A DNA stretch of 31,478 nucleotides from CAZSXS01 sp964611385 (GCA_964611385.1 CAZSXS010000040.1:1-31478); one strand, 5' to 3'; shown: positions 22,527 to 31,074, counted from the first letter of the stretch. A program made the numbers and translations. Notes: generated by a model not told the origin, from the letters alone.

Positions 22527-23820
22527 TAACTTAAAAAACAAGGAACAACTGAAAGAGATTCTTACAAAGAATCTATTGTTTTTTGACGGCGGAATGGGAA
22601 CCATGTTTCAGGCCAAAGGCTTGAAGCCCGGACAGACGCCGGAAAGTCTGAACCTCACGCACCCAGAGCTTGTTACGGAAATTCATAGCGAGTATTTGAA
22701 AGCCGGAGCCAATGTGATTACGGCAAACACTTTTGGTGCATTGAGCTCGAAGCATAAGAATTACAAGGAAATGATCCAGGCAGCGATCCAAAACGTCAAG
22801 AACGCCCTTTCACAAACGCGAAGGACTGCTTATATCGCTCTGGATTTGGGGCCGACAGGAAGGCTTCTCAAGCCCATGGGAGATTTGGCCTTCGAAGACT
22901 GCGTAAGCATATACAAAAATTCCGTGCTGACAGCCGTCGAGTGCGGTATTGATTTAGTCATAATTGAAACCCTAGTGGATGGCTACGAGGCAAAGGCGGC
23001 CATCCTTGGTGTCAAGGAAGCTTGCGAATCGCTTCCGGTGCTCTGCACCATGACAGTAGATAGCACAGGAAAGACGCTGACAGGGGGCGATTTAACCACC
23101 AACACACTCTTACTGGAAGGCCTCCGAGTTGATGCTCTGGGTATCAATTGCGGTCTGGGGCCGGAACAATTTTTGCTTCTATTCGATAGACTGCGTGAAA
23201 ATGCTTCCATCCCCCTTATTGTTCAGCCCAACGCCGGGCTTCCGGAGATGAAGGATGGGGTTTCTTGTTATAATTATTCAGCGGAGTTGTTTGCTGATTG
23301 TATGCTTAAGCTGGCCGAAAAAGGCGCTCACATACTGGGCGGCTGCTGTGGCACAACACCTTTGCATATCCAAAAGACAATTGAGCAATGCAAAGACTTA
23401 TCTCCAAAGCCCATAGCAGGGGAAAAGCAAAAGGCCTGTTGTTCTTATCAGAAGGCGGTCATGCTAAATAACGATACTAAGATTTCCTATGCTTTAAGCC
23501 TCAGCAATGAGGAAGTAGCTAGGGCCTTGCAGCAAGAGGATTATGAAACTTTGGTGGACCTTGCTCTTGAAGAAAGTGACGAGTTCGATATCCTGAACCT
23601 GGACTTGGGAGAGGGTACGGCAAAGGTCATTCCTATGCTTCAGGAAATCATCAAAACACCCCTTTCCTTTAGCCCTTCCAGCCCAGAAGTCTTAGAAAAG
23701 GCCTTAAGAATCTATAACGGTCGCCCGGCGGTCACAGGCCTTCAAAGCAGTGGAATGGATGCCTGGGGTTCTTATTCGGCAATCATTCAGAAGTATGGGG
23801 CGGTTTTAATCTCCTTATGA
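22519..23820 (+). CDS. Homocysteine S-methyltransferase-type protein with a truncated pterin-binding domain
   Basis: Protein of 433 residues from ATG 22519; a TTG two codons earlier is possible. Residues ~14-295 match the homocysteine-binding barrel of MetH-type enzymes: LFFDGGMGTMFQAKG, ANVITANTFGA, and zinc cysteines C211 (GINCG) and C276-C277 (GGCCGT). Residues ~318-433 follow the start of the pterin (methyl-tetrahydrofolate) domain: DILNLDLGEG, a proline-Leu strand, SPSSPEVLEKALRIYNGRPA, and QKYGAVLISL. They stop about halfway through that barrel. No cobalamin domain is present. It may use a different methyl donor, or the second half may be vestigial. The next gene overlaps the stop (ATGA), and no continuing frame with the rest of the domain was found there. 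Confidence 0.88.
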   Translation: MSNNLKNKEQLKEILTKNLLFFDGGMGTMFQAKGLKPGQTPESLNLTHPELVTEIHSEYLKAGANVITANTFGALSSKHKNYKEMIQAAIQNVKNALSQTRRTAYIALDLGPTGRLLKPMGDLAFEDCVSIYKNSVLTAVECGIDLVIIETLVDGYEAKAAILGVKEACESLPVLCTMTVDSTGKTLTGGDLTTNTLLLEGLRVDALGINCGLGPEQFLLLFDRLRENASIPLIVQPNAGLPEMKDGVSCYNYSAELFADCMLKLAEKGAHILGGCCGTTPLHIQKTIEQCKDLSPKPIAGEKQKACCSYQKAVMLNNDTKISYALSLSNEEVARALQQEDYETLVDLALEESDEFDILNLDLGEGTAKVIPMLQEIIKTPLSFSPSSPEVLEKALRIYNGRPAVTGLQSSGMDAWGSYSAIIQKYGAVLISL

Positions 23821-25121
23821 ATATAACCATTAACAAAAGCGATTACAACAATATCAGAAAGATTGTTTTCAGCCTTCCAATCAAAGGCATGAAGGATGCA
23901 GACGGCAAGGAAGTCTCCAAGGCGCAGGTCCGGGCTGTATGTATCAAAAACGAAAGACTCTGGCAGCTTGAACGCTTTTCGGCCAACCAAGCCTTTCATA
24001 CCAATATTGAATATGAGGCCTTGCAGCAGACAGTCGATGGCTTAGCCGTCTTGTTTAAGGAAGTAAACGTTTTGATGGAAAACAAAACCATATCCTATAA
24101 GCAGTCCAAGAAAGGCAAGCTGCTGATCAACGAAAGTCCAGCTAAAGATAAGAAAAACCAGCATAGGCAAAATCAATCTGAGCAAAATCGCAATCAGCAG
24201 GAACAAGGCGAACAAAGCAAAGACCTTTCTCACAACAGAACCAAAAGCTATCTTTTAGAGGAAAACACGGAGATTCCACCCTTGGTAGACTTGGGTGTCT
24301 TTGATCAAAACTATAAGATCATAAAGTCAAAGTTTGATAAATATAAGCAAATCAACCGTTTCGTTGAACTCATCGACCACGAGCTGAAAAATACGGAATT
24401 GGCGAAGCCCTCTTCAAGAAACGCCCCAAAAAATTTCTTTCCAACAAAATCCCCATCAAAAAAGCTCTCATCAACAGATTCAGATGAGAGCTTTACTATC
24501 TTGGACTTTGGCTGCGGAAAATCCTACCTGACCTTTGTCCTTTATCATTATTTTGTGAAAGTTAAAAATAAGAAGGTTCACATCATCGGCTATGACTTGA
24601 AGCAAGAAGTCGTAGCCCATTGCAACGCTGTGGCGCAAAAATATGGATACGAGGGCCTTCGCTTTGTCGTTGGAGATGTGTCCGACGAAAGTCAATTTCA
24701 AAGCTTACAGGCCGATATGGTGATCACTCTGCATGCCTGTGACACCGCAACCGATTATGCCCTCTATTATGCAATCAAACACCAAGTCAGCTATCTGTTT
24801 TCCGTCCCCTGCTGCCAGCACGAGTTAAACGCCCAGCTCAAGGATGATGGAAACACAGCTATCCTCCTGCGACACGGACTCATTAAAGAACGCTTTGCTG
24901 CCCTATTAACGGATTCCATCCGCTGTGAGGTGCTTTCCCTGTTGGGTTATCAGGTGGATGTAATCGAATTTGTAGACTTTGCTCATTCTCCGAAAAATCT
25001 GATGATCCGAGCAGTGAAGCAAAGGAAGCCGGTTCCAGATGTTCAAGAAAAACTCTTGCAGCTTAATACAAAGTATTCTATTTCTCATACCTTAGTAAAT
25101 TTGTTGTGTTGTCACCATTAG
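23817..25121 (+). CDS. Class I SAM-dependent methyltransferase (PCCQH type)
   Basis: Protein of 434 residues, translationally coupled to the preceding gene by ATGA. The SAM-binding core begins LDFGCGKSYLTFVLYHYF; the acidic loop is IIGYDLK, then VVGDVSD, then DMVITLHACDTATDYALYYA and SVPCCQHEL. The PCCQ motif is characteristic of the Methyltransf_32 (METTL25/GSTCD-like) group, whose targets are thought to include RNA. The ~220 residues before the core are family-specific with a low-complexity Gln/Asn/Glu insert near 112-135 (QNQSEQNRNQQEQGEQ). A second hydrophilic stretch lies near 197-222. Its 3' end overlaps the convergent MATE gene by 44 bases. Substrate unknown. Confidence 0.85.
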   Translation: MNITINKSDYNNIRKIVFSLPIKGMKDADGKEVSKAQVRAVCIKNERLWQLERFSANQAFHTNIEYEALQQTVDGLAVLFKEVNVLMENKTISYKQSKKGKLLINESPAKDKKNQHRQNQSEQNRNQQEQGEQSKDLSHNRTKSYLLEENTEIPPLVDLGVFDQNYKIIKSKFDKYKQINRFVELIDHELKNTELAKPSSRNAPKNFFPTKSPSKKLSSTDSDESFTILDFGCGKSYLTFVLYHYFVKVKNKKVHIIGYDLKQEVVAHCNAVAQKYGYEGLRFVVGDVSDESQFQSLQADMVITLHACDTATDYALYYAIKHQVSYLFSVPCCQHELNAQLKDDGNTAILLRHGLIKERFAALLTDSIRCEVLSLLGYQVDVIEFVDFAHSPKNLMIRAVKQRKPVPDVQEKLLQLNTKYSISHTLVNLLCCHH

Positions 25122-26589
25122 TCCCCTCTTTAGCCCCATACTTTCTCAGTTCCTTCGTAATTACGATCGCAACCACAACAGTGGAAATGATATCTGCAAG
25201 AAGGCCGGAGTACCAAATTCCGTTCAGACCCATGAAGAGAGGCAGAATCAGATACAAGGGCGTCAGCAGCAAAACCTGTCGTAAAAGGCTCAAGACTATA
25301 GTGGTCTTAGCCCGCCCGATGGAGAGAAAGAAATTTGCCGAAGGGATTTGGTAGCCTACGATCAAGATTGCGCCTAAGAAGATACGCATACCGTTTGCGC
25401 CCACATCTACCAGTAAGGGATTTGAATTAAACATGGAAATCAATTGTCGGGAAAAAAACTGTATGCCTAGGAAGCCAATGGAACTAATGACAAGTGAATA
25501 AAGTACGGAATAGTTGTATGCAGATTTTACCCTTTTGTAATCCTTTCGCCCATAGTTGTAGCCAATGATGGGCTGGGTGCCTTGATTGATGCCAAATAGG
25601 GGCATGAAAATCAAGGTGGAAATGCTGCCGATTACGGTCATGGCTCCAATGGCTATGTCTTGGTTTTCTTGACCCAGTTCCAGACCACCATAATATAGAA
25701 GGCTCCGGTTCATCAGCACTGAAATCAAGCTTGCTGCAATCTGCATTAAGAAAGGCGAAACCCCAATAGAAAAGGTTTGCATGATAATTTTAAAGGACGG
25801 AATCAAGTTTTTTAAGCGAAAGCGCAAGGCCGCATTCTTCGAAAAATAATATGCCAATACCCAGCTTGCAGAAACAAATTGGGCAATGATTGTAGCATAG
25901 GCCGCTCCCTTGATACCCAAATTCAACTTAAAAATAAAAATTGGATCTAGTATCATGTTGATAACAGCGCCCAAGACTTGCGTAGATGCAAAGCGCATGG
26001 GATTCCCTGCAGCTCGGATGGGATGATTCAAAATAAAGGAAATCATTTGAAAGCCGCAACCAAACAAAATGATGGTTATGTACGGCAGAGCAAAGGGAAT
26101 GGTAAGCTCTGTACCTCCCACTGCGCTCAATATGCTTTTCCGATATAAAAGCCCAAAGCTCGTTATGAGGATGTTAAAAAGAAGCGCCAAGGTCAGGGCA
26201 TTGCCTAAAACGTGTTCTGCATTTGCCTTGTCCCTTTTGCCCAGAGAGATAGAGATATTCGTGGCCGCGCCCACGCCCACCAGCTGGCAGACGCCCAAAA
26301 TGACAATCATAATGGGCATACAAATCCCTATCCCCGTCAGTGCGGCATCCCCCACACCTTCAATACGCCCTACCCAAAATCGATCCACTACATTATAAAG
26401 TGCATTCACCAACATGCCTACAATGGTAGGTATGGAATAGGTTAAGGTAAGCACCCACATTTTTTCATGGGCCAGTCTGTATTCAGACTGGCTTTTGTTA
26501 TGAGTATGCTCATCTCCGCCATTTTTCAACTCATTCGGATTGTGTTGATTATTTTCATCGTATTGTTCTTTGTTTTCTTTTTCGTTCAA
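25078..26589 (-). CDS. MATE family efflux transporter, second paralogue
   Basis: MATE antiporter of about 503 residues. The membrane part starts near MWVLTLTYSIPTIVGMLVNA and carries the VDRFWVGRIEGVGDAALTGI segment, typical of the MepA-like branch. The N-terminal ~40 residues are hydrophilic and low-complexity (NEKENKEQYDENNQHNP). I chose TTG 26589, which has GGAGG five bases upstream; the longer frame to ATG 26637 lacks a good site. It follows trmD on the same strand without a clear terminator or promoter between, so read-through from the ffh operon is possible. Its 3' end overlaps the methyltransferase gene on the other strand. Confidence 0.9.
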   Translation of the reverse strand: MNEKENKEQYDENNQHNPNELKNGGDEHTHNKSQSEYRLAHEKMWVLTLTYSIPTIVGMLVNALYNVVDRFWVGRIEGVGDAALTGIGICMPIMIVILGVCQLVGVGAATNISISLGKRDKANAEHVLGNALTLALLFNILITSFGLLYRKSILSAVGGTELTIPFALPYITIILFGCGFQMISFILNHPIRAAGNPMRFASTQVLGAVINMILDPIFIFKLNLGIKGAAYATIIAQFVSASWVLAYYFSKNAALRFRLKNLIPSFKIIMQTFSIGVSPFLMQIAASLISVLMNRSLLYYGGLELGQENQDIAIGAMTVIGSISTLIFMPLFGINQGTQPIIGYNYGRKDYKRVKSAYNYSVLYSLVISSIGFLGIQFFSRQLISMFNSNPLLVDVGANGMRIFLGAILIVGYQIPSANFFLSIGRAKTTIVLSLLRQVLLLTPLYLILPLFMGLNGIWYSGLLADIISTVVVAIVITKELRKYGAKEGTNGDNTTNLLRYEK

Positions 26590-26683
26590 AGTAACCTCCA
26601 AACAGCCAATAACTGCCTTCATCCATCCATCTTTCATAAGAATTGAAATGAAGTCCGGCGATCCTTGGCAATGGTATTTTCAT

Positions 26684-27364
26684 CTATTCATTCTTTAGTA
26701 AATCCGGCCGTAATTTTCTAGTAAGCTCCAGGGATTGTTCTTTTCTCCACTTTTCGACATTAGCGTGGTGTCCGGAGAGTAAGACCTCTGGCACTGCTCG
26801 TCCCATAAAAACAGGAGGCCTGGTGTACTGAGGATACTCCAATAGTGCCTCATTGGAAAAACTCTCATTTTGATAAGACTCACTCTTGCCCAAGACACCA
26901 TCTTTGAGCCTAGAAACGGAGTCGATCACAACCATAGCGGCCAACTCGCCCCCAGTAAGTACATAGTCGCCGATGGAAAGCTCCATGGTAACGATCTCAT
27001 CAATAATTCTTTGATCCACACCCTCGTAATGACCGCATAAAAGAATCAAGGACTCAAATTCAGAAAGCTCCTTCACCAGAGCTTGATTGAGCGTTTTTCC
27101 TTTCGGAGACATATAAATAACAGGCATGTTTTCCCTGTTTTCAATGCTGGAATACGCATGAAAAATAGGAACCGGACTCATCACCATACCAGCGCCGCCG
27201 CCGTAAGGGTAATCGTCTACATGCCTGTGTTTATTTTGGGAATACTCCCTGATATTTATACAATTGAGTGTAATGAGCCCGTTTTGAAGTGCCCTGCCCA
27301 CAATGCTGTGATTCAGACCGCTTTCGATCATTTCCGGGAATAAGGTTAATACATGAAAAGTCAT
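26684..27364 (-). CDS. trmD: tRNA (guanine37-N1)-methyltransferase
   Basis: TrmD methylates G37 next to the anticodon and prevents +1 frameshifting. The 226 residues start MTFHVLTLFPEM. Trefoil-knot SAM motifs are present: MSPKGKTLNQ, ILLCGHYEGVDQRI and SIGDYVLTGGELAAMVVIDS, followed by RPPVFMGRAVPEVLLSGHH. It is slightly shorter than common 240-residue forms but complete. Its ATG overlaps the rimM stop (ATGA). rplS, which commonly follows trmD, is absent here. Confidence 0.97.
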   Translation of the reverse strand: MTFHVLTLFPEMIESGLNHSIVGRALQNGLITLNCINIREYSQNKHRHVDDYPYGGGAGMVMSPVPIFHAYSSIENRENMPVIYMSPKGKTLNQALVKELSEFESLILLCGHYEGVDQRIIDEIVTMELSIGDYVLTGGELAAMVVIDSVSRLKDGVLGKSESYQNESFSNEALLEYPQYTRPPVFMGRAVPEVLLSGHHANVEKWRKEQSLELTRKLRPDLLKNE

Positions 27365-27879
27365 TCTAATCCTTCCAGCAGGTGTACTTTCATAACTTTG
27401 CTAGCAATATCCACCGATAAAATGCATTGCTTGATGGCCGGAATCAGAAGTTCACCAATTCGGTACACATCATTTGCACCAGTTTCAATCACCTCGTCCA
27501 AGGTTCCTAAAAGCTCACCGTCTTCTTTATATACTTGAAGGCCGATTAAATCCTTCACATAGTATTCATTCTCCGACAGAGGCAGAGCCATATCCCTGGG
27601 AATACGAATCAGCCCATTTTTGAGGCCCAATGCCTCATTCATATCATTAATTTCCTTCAATTTAATTAAAACAAGGTTTTTATGATAGCTAAGATTCTCA
27701 ATCGTAAAGGTCTGTACCCTGTTGTTCTTTTCGAAATAAACATCAATCGTATCCAAAAGCTCGAAGCGCTGCACATCAAAGGTCAAAGGAAACACTTTAA
27801 TTTGACCCCGAACCCCATGAGCATTAATCACTTTTCCAATATCAAAAAAATCCTCGTTCTTCAAATCCTGATCAGACAA
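27361..27879 (-). CDS. rimM: 16S rRNA processing protein RimM
   Basis: RimM assists maturation of the 30S head through ribosomal protein S19. The family start FFDIGKVINAHGVRGQIKVF and the PRC-barrel C-terminal part (YYVKDLIGLQVYKEDGELLG) are clear. The frame is open to ATG 27897, but AAGGAGGT lies inside that extension and places the start at TTG 27879 (six bases after it) or GTG 27882. With TTG the product has 172 residues. A hairpin element separates it from khpA upstream. Confidence 0.93.
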   Translation of the reverse strand: MSDQDLKNEDFFDIGKVINAHGVRGQIKVFPLTFDVQRFELLDTIDVYFEKNNRVQTFTIENLSYHKNLVLIKLKEINDMNEALGLKNGLIRIPRDMALPLSENEYYVKDLIGLQVYKEDGELLGTLDEVIETGANDVYRIGELLIPAIKQCILSVDIASKVMKVHLLEGLE

Positions 27880-27959
27880 CACTTGACCTCCTTCCATCTT
27901 CTTAAAACTGACCTATTCTAAGACCGTAGGGGGAGAAAGGGGTTTGGGGGGCAAGGAGT

Positions 27960-27977
27960 GCCCCAACTAGTTGGGGC
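27960..27977. repeat. 18-bp perfect palindrome
   Basis: GCCCCAACTAGTTGGGGC is fully self-complementary. Its right arm overlaps the left arm of the larger hairpin at 27973-28017, so the two structures are mutually exclusive in RNA. It lies between khpA and rimM. Confidence 0.75.
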
Positions 27978-28017
27978 GGAAAACTTTTTTCGTTGTTTGA
28001 AAAAAGTTTTCCGCCCC
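27973..28017. repeat. Hairpin repeat element, copy 2
   Basis: The arms at 27973-27991 and 27999-28017 are perfectly complementary over 19 bases, with a 7-base loop. The inner 14 bases are the same as in the copy at 1-49. The outer arm differs at two paired positions, both compensated. It sits inside the ffh-trmD operon and could act as a processing site, stabiliser or partial terminator between khpA and rimM. Confidence 0.75.
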
Positions 28018-28047
28018 CTTCCCCCAAGGTTTTCTCTTCCTCAGACC

Positions 28048-28278
28048 CTATTGAATAATTTCAACGACAACACGCTTGTTGCTGTGAATCGCAGCTGCCT
28101 TAACAACAGTGCGAATGGCTTTAGCAATGCGGCCTTGTTTTCCGATGATTTTACCCATGTCTTCATTTGCTACCTTCAATTCAAGAATAGTTGAACGTTC
28201 CCCTTCAACTTCATTAACAACAACCTGTGAAGGATCATCAACTAAATTTTTTGCAATAACTTCAAGTAAGTTCTTCAT
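28048..28278 (-). CDS. khpA: KH-domain RNA-binding protein KhpA
   Basis: Small protein of 76 residues made of one KH domain. The conserved GxxG loop is IIGKQGRIAKAIRTVV. KhpA pairs with KhpB/Jag in Gram-positive bacteria and affects RNA metabolism and cell division. Its place directly after rpsP and before rimM is the usual Firmicutes order. AGGAGG lies before the ATG. Confidence 0.93.
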   Translation of the reverse strand: MKNLLEVIAKNLVDDPSQVVVNEVEGERSTILELKVANEDMGKIIGKQGRIAKAIRTVVKAAAIHSNKRVVVEIIQ

Positions 28279-28301
28279 GTAAAATATCCTCCTGTTTTAC
28301 C

Positions 28302-28538
28302 TTATAGTCCGGCAATTTTAAGTAGCTTTTTAACTGTATCTGAAGGTTGAGCCCCCGAGGCAAGCCATTTCTTGGCTTCTTCAGCCTCAATCTTGATTAC
28401 TGAAGGGTTCTTGGTAGGGTCGTAAAAGCCTAATTCGGCGATTGCCTTTCCATCTCTGGGAGTTCTGGAGTCAGCAACTACGATCCTGTAGAAGGGTGCT
28501 TTTTTGGCGCCCATACGCTTTAACCTAATCTTTACCAC
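28302..28538 (-). CDS. rpsP: 30S ribosomal protein S16
   Basis: S16 has 78 residues here, the normal length. It begins (M)VKIRLKRMGAKKAPFYRIVV, includes SRTPRDGKAIAELGFYDPT, and ends DTVKKLLKIAGL. The start is GTG 28538 behind a strong AAAGGAGGTGA site. It is flanked by ffh and khpA in the standard operon order. Confidence 0.98.
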   Translation of the reverse strand: MVKIRLKRMGAKKAPFYRIVVADSRTPRDGKAIAELGFYDPTKNPSVIKIEAEEAKKWLASGAQPSDTVKKLLKIAGL

Positions 28539-28561
28539 TATTTCACCTCCTTTAACTACAC

Positions 28562-29896
28562 TTATATATTAAAAGGGAAGTTGATTTTACCCCTTTTGTT
28601 CTTTGTCATACCCGAAATTTGCTTCATCATCTGCCGTATGGATTCAAACTGCTTCAATAGCCGATTGACATCCTGAATGGTTCGACCGCAGCCTTTGGCT
28701 ATGCGGCGCTTTCGAGAAGCATTTAAGATTTCCGGGTGTTTGCGTTCCTTCTTGGTCATGGATTGAATGATGGCTTCCACATGTACAAGCTGCTTTTCGT
28801 CAATGTCTGCTTCGCTGAGACCTGCCTGATTCAAACCTGGTATCATGCCGATCAAGTTTTTAATAGGCCCCATCTTTTTCACTTGCTGCATTTGATCCAA
28901 AAAGTCGTCCAAGCTGAACTCGTTAGACAGCATTTTCTTCTCAAGCTCTTTGGCCTGCTTTTCGTCAAAATTCTGCTGAGCTTTTTCGATTAGAGAAAGC
29001 ACGTCACCCATACCTAAGATTCTTGAAGCCATACGTTCAGGATAAAAAGGTTCTAGGTCTTCCAGCTTTTCACCCATGCCCACATATTTAATGGGCTTTT
29101 GCGTAACGGCCCGAACAGAAAGAGCGGCTCCGCCTCTGGTATCGCCGTCCAGCTTGCTGATGATAATGCCGTCTATTCCCAACTGATCGTTAAAGCTTTG
29201 AGCCACGTTTACCGCATCTTGCCCCGTCATCGCGTCTATCAAAAGGATAATTTCCTGGGGGCGAATAGCGGTCTTAATTTCCTTCAGCTCATTCATTAAC
29301 TCTTCATTAATGTGTAAGCGTCCGGCGGTGTCGGTTATGACTACGTCATGCCCGTCCCGTCTTGCTACATCCAAGGCATTTTTTGCGATATCAACGGGAT
29401 TTTTGATCCCTTCGGAATAAACCGGAATGTTGAAGGTCTTTCCGACGACCTTAAGCTGCTCAATGGCTGCGGGACGATAGATGTCACAGGCAACCAACAA
29501 GGGTTTCTTGCCTTGCTTGCGTAGCTGTCCGGCTAGCTTACCGGCGGCGGTAGTTTTACCAGCACCTTGTAACCCGACCAACATATAAACCGTAGGTGAT
29601 TTGGATGAAAAGGTAAGCTTGCTCTGAGCACTGCCCAACAGGTTGATCATTTCTTCGTTGACGATTTTGATGACCTGCTGGCCGGGATTCAAGCCCTCCA
29701 AAACATCTGCACCGATGGCCTTTTCTGTCACCGTATTGATAAAATCCTTTACAATCTTAAAATTGACATCGGCTTCCAGTAAGGCCAGCTTTACTTGACG
29801 CATGGCCTCCTTCAAATCCTTTTCTGTTAGCCTACCCTTACCCCGAAGCTGCTTAAACACATCTTGCAGCTTTGCGGTCAAGCTTTCAAACGCCAT
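28562..29896 (-). CDS. ffh: Signal recognition particle GTPase Ffh
   Basis: SRP54 homologue of 444 residues that binds signal peptides and SRP RNA and targets ribosomes to the membrane receptor FtsY. The N domain starts MAFESLTAKLQDVF. GTPase motifs are GLQGAGKTTAAGKL (G1), DTAGRL (G3), SKLDGDTRGGAAL (G4 region) and the closing GMGEKLEDLEPF. The C-terminal M domain includes KKERKHPEILNASRKRRIAK and GCGRTIQDVNRLLKQF, which contact SRP RNA. ATG 29896 lies nine bases from AAAGGAGG; GTG 29902 is too close. ftsY is not in the window. Confidence 0.98.
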   Translation of the reverse strand: MAFESLTAKLQDVFKQLRGKGRLTEKDLKEAMRQVKLALLEADVNFKIVKDFINTVTEKAIGADVLEGLNPGQQVIKIVNEEMINLLGSAQSKLTFSSKSPTVYMLVGLQGAGKTTAAGKLAGQLRKQGKKPLLVACDIYRPAAIEQLKVVGKTFNIPVYSEGIKNPVDIAKNALDVARRDGHDVVITDTAGRLHINEELMNELKEIKTAIRPQEIILLIDAMTGQDAVNVAQSFNDQLGIDGIIISKLDGDTRGGAALSVRAVTQKPIKYVGMGEKLEDLEPFYPERMASRILGMGDVLSLIEKAQQNFDEKQAKELEKKMLSNEFSLDDFLDQMQQVKKMGPIKNLIGMIPGLNQAGLSEADIDEKQLVHVEAIIQSMTKKERKHPEILNASRKRRIAKGCGRTIQDVNRLLKQFESIRQMMKQISGMTKNKRGKINFPFNI

Positions 29897-29911
29897 ATTC
29901 ACCGGCCTCCT

Positions 29912-30292
29912 TTATCCAAGCATTTTTTCTGCAAGGGATTTGATTAAATTAATTTTTTCTTGAATGAGTACTTGGTTTTGCTCATCGCTTGTTTTTATCA
30001 AGATACTTTGCAAAGACTCTAATTCAAAATAAATATCTCCCAAAATATTCTTTCGGGTATAAAAGCTATCAATACAACATAGCTTTTCTTCATAATACTT
30101 TAAGAGGGCAACAGTGCGAGTAAAGCTGTCTCGAACACCCTGAGGCGTAATTTGAAGCTGCTGCCCCACCTCGGACAAGGATAAATCCTGACCATGATGC
30201 ATATCAAAGATCGTCTTTTGCTTTTCGGTTAAAAGCTCTCCGTAAAAATCATAGGCCAAGGATAAATAAAGATGCTCCGAATATTCACTCAT
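29912..30292 (-). CDS. ylxM: YlxM-family DNA-binding protein
   Basis: Protein of 126 residues of the UPF0122/YlxM family, usually encoded before ffh. It has a sigma-70 region 4-like helix-turn-helix: LTEKQKTIFDMHHGQDLSLS then EVGQQLQITPQGVRDSFTRT. Family members stimulate SRP assembly or act as regulators; the exact role here is unknown. TAGGAGG lies before the ATG, and a perfect consensus promoter lies 40 bases upstream. Confidence 0.93.
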   Translation of the reverse strand: MSEYSEHLYLSLAYDFYGELLTEKQKTIFDMHHGQDLSLSEVGQQLQITPQGVRDSFTRTVALLKYYEEKLCCIDSFYTRKNILGDIYFELESLQSILIKTSDEQNQVLIQEKINLIKSLAEKMLG

Positions 30293-30331
30293 CAGTAAGC
30301 CTCCTAAAGTACTTTTGCTTTATAGGGAGGG

Positions 30332-30360
30332 ATTATAGTGGATTGCTGAACGTTTGTCAA
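30332..30360 (-). promoter_or_regulatory. Promoter of the ylxM-ffh-rpsP-khpA-rimM-trmD operon
   Basis: On the minus strand TTGACA (30360-30355), a 17-base spacer and TATAAT (30337-30332) match the consensus exactly. The leader to ylxM is about 33 bases, so strong unregulated expression is expected. Confidence 0.88.
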
Positions 30361-30397
30361 GAAAAATGTGCAAGAAATTTGCGCGTCAAACAAAACA

Positions 30398-30437
30398 AAG
30401 CAGAGTAACCTCTTCCCATGAGGCTGCTCTGCTTCTT
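30398..30437 (-). terminator. Intrinsic terminator after the tail-anchored protein gene
   Basis: AAGCAGAG with CCTC (30398-30412) pairs with GAGG and CTCTGCTT (30420-30434), with one wobble and one mismatch in the middle. On the minus strand it runs into a T-rich tract. It separates the gene at 30473 from the ylxM promoter. Confidence 0.65.
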
Positions 30438-30472
30438 GTTTACCTTATTGCTCAATATGGATAGAATGACTT

Positions 30473-30931
30473 TTATCTCATGCCCCAGAACATTATACCG
30501 ACGATAATCAAGCAACAGGTCAGCATGACCAAATTTAAAAAGGTGTCAAAGCTCTTTTTCTTTTTAGCTAGAGAGGCCTTGTCCACTCTGGGAACGGACT
30601 TGCTTCCGACCTTTGGGCTGACACTAAGATTGCTTGTGTATACATTTGAAACACAGGCACTTCCCGGAGCTGCAGCTGGCAGCTTGCTTTGATACGCTTG
30701 GCTGGCCTGCGCTGCCTTAGCTGAATTTTTTTGTACATCCATGCTTTTTTTCTCTTCTGCTAACTTGAGTTTTGCTTTATCCAGATAACTGACAATGATT
30801 TTCTCGGCTTCGGCTACAAAATCAATGGGACCGCTCTCGGTCAGTACGCTTTCCTTTACAATGAAAATTGCTTGCTCGTACCACTTTGATTGGTTCCCTT
30901 TGATTAAGATTACTTTCTCATTTCCACTCAT
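30473..30931 (-). CDS. Hypothetical tail-anchored membrane protein
   Basis: Protein of 152 residues. The N-terminal ~65 residues are ordered and charged (EKVILIKGNQSKWYEQAIFI, then FVAEAEKIIVSYLDKAKLKL). A Ser/Ala/Pro-rich linker follows. One membrane helix (about FLNLVMLTCCLIIVGIMFW) ends three residues from the C terminus. This suggests a cytoplasmic domain tethered to the membrane. I recognise no named family. The ATG follows GGAGG. It is single, closed by the terminator at 30398, and no clear promoter was identified. Confidence 0.75.
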   Translation of the reverse strand: MSGNEKVILIKGNQSKWYEQAIFIVKESVLTESGPIDFVAEAEKIIVSYLDKAKLKLAEEKKSMDVQKNSAKAAQASQAYQSKLPAAAPGSACVSNVYTSNLSVSPKVGSKSVPRVDKASLAKKKKSFDTFLNLVMLTCCLIIVGIMFWGMR

Positions 30932-31009
30932 GTTCTAACCTCCATAAAGACGCTTACTTTAAAGTTTTCTATGTTTACTATGGTTTTATTTTGCAAAGAG
31001 TATTGCCAT

Positions 31010-31031
31010 AAATTTCCAGAAGTTATACCAC
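31010..31031. repeat. Dispersed motif, degenerate copy 3
   Basis: AAATTTCC, five unmatched bases, then TTATACCAC. The two ends match the copies at 18041 and 10823, while the GTGG centre is replaced by AGAAG. It may be chance, as only 17 bases match. Confidence 0.3.
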
Positions 31032-31074
31032 TTGAATTGAATTGCATGTTTTTTGATGGAATTGCACAGGTTGC

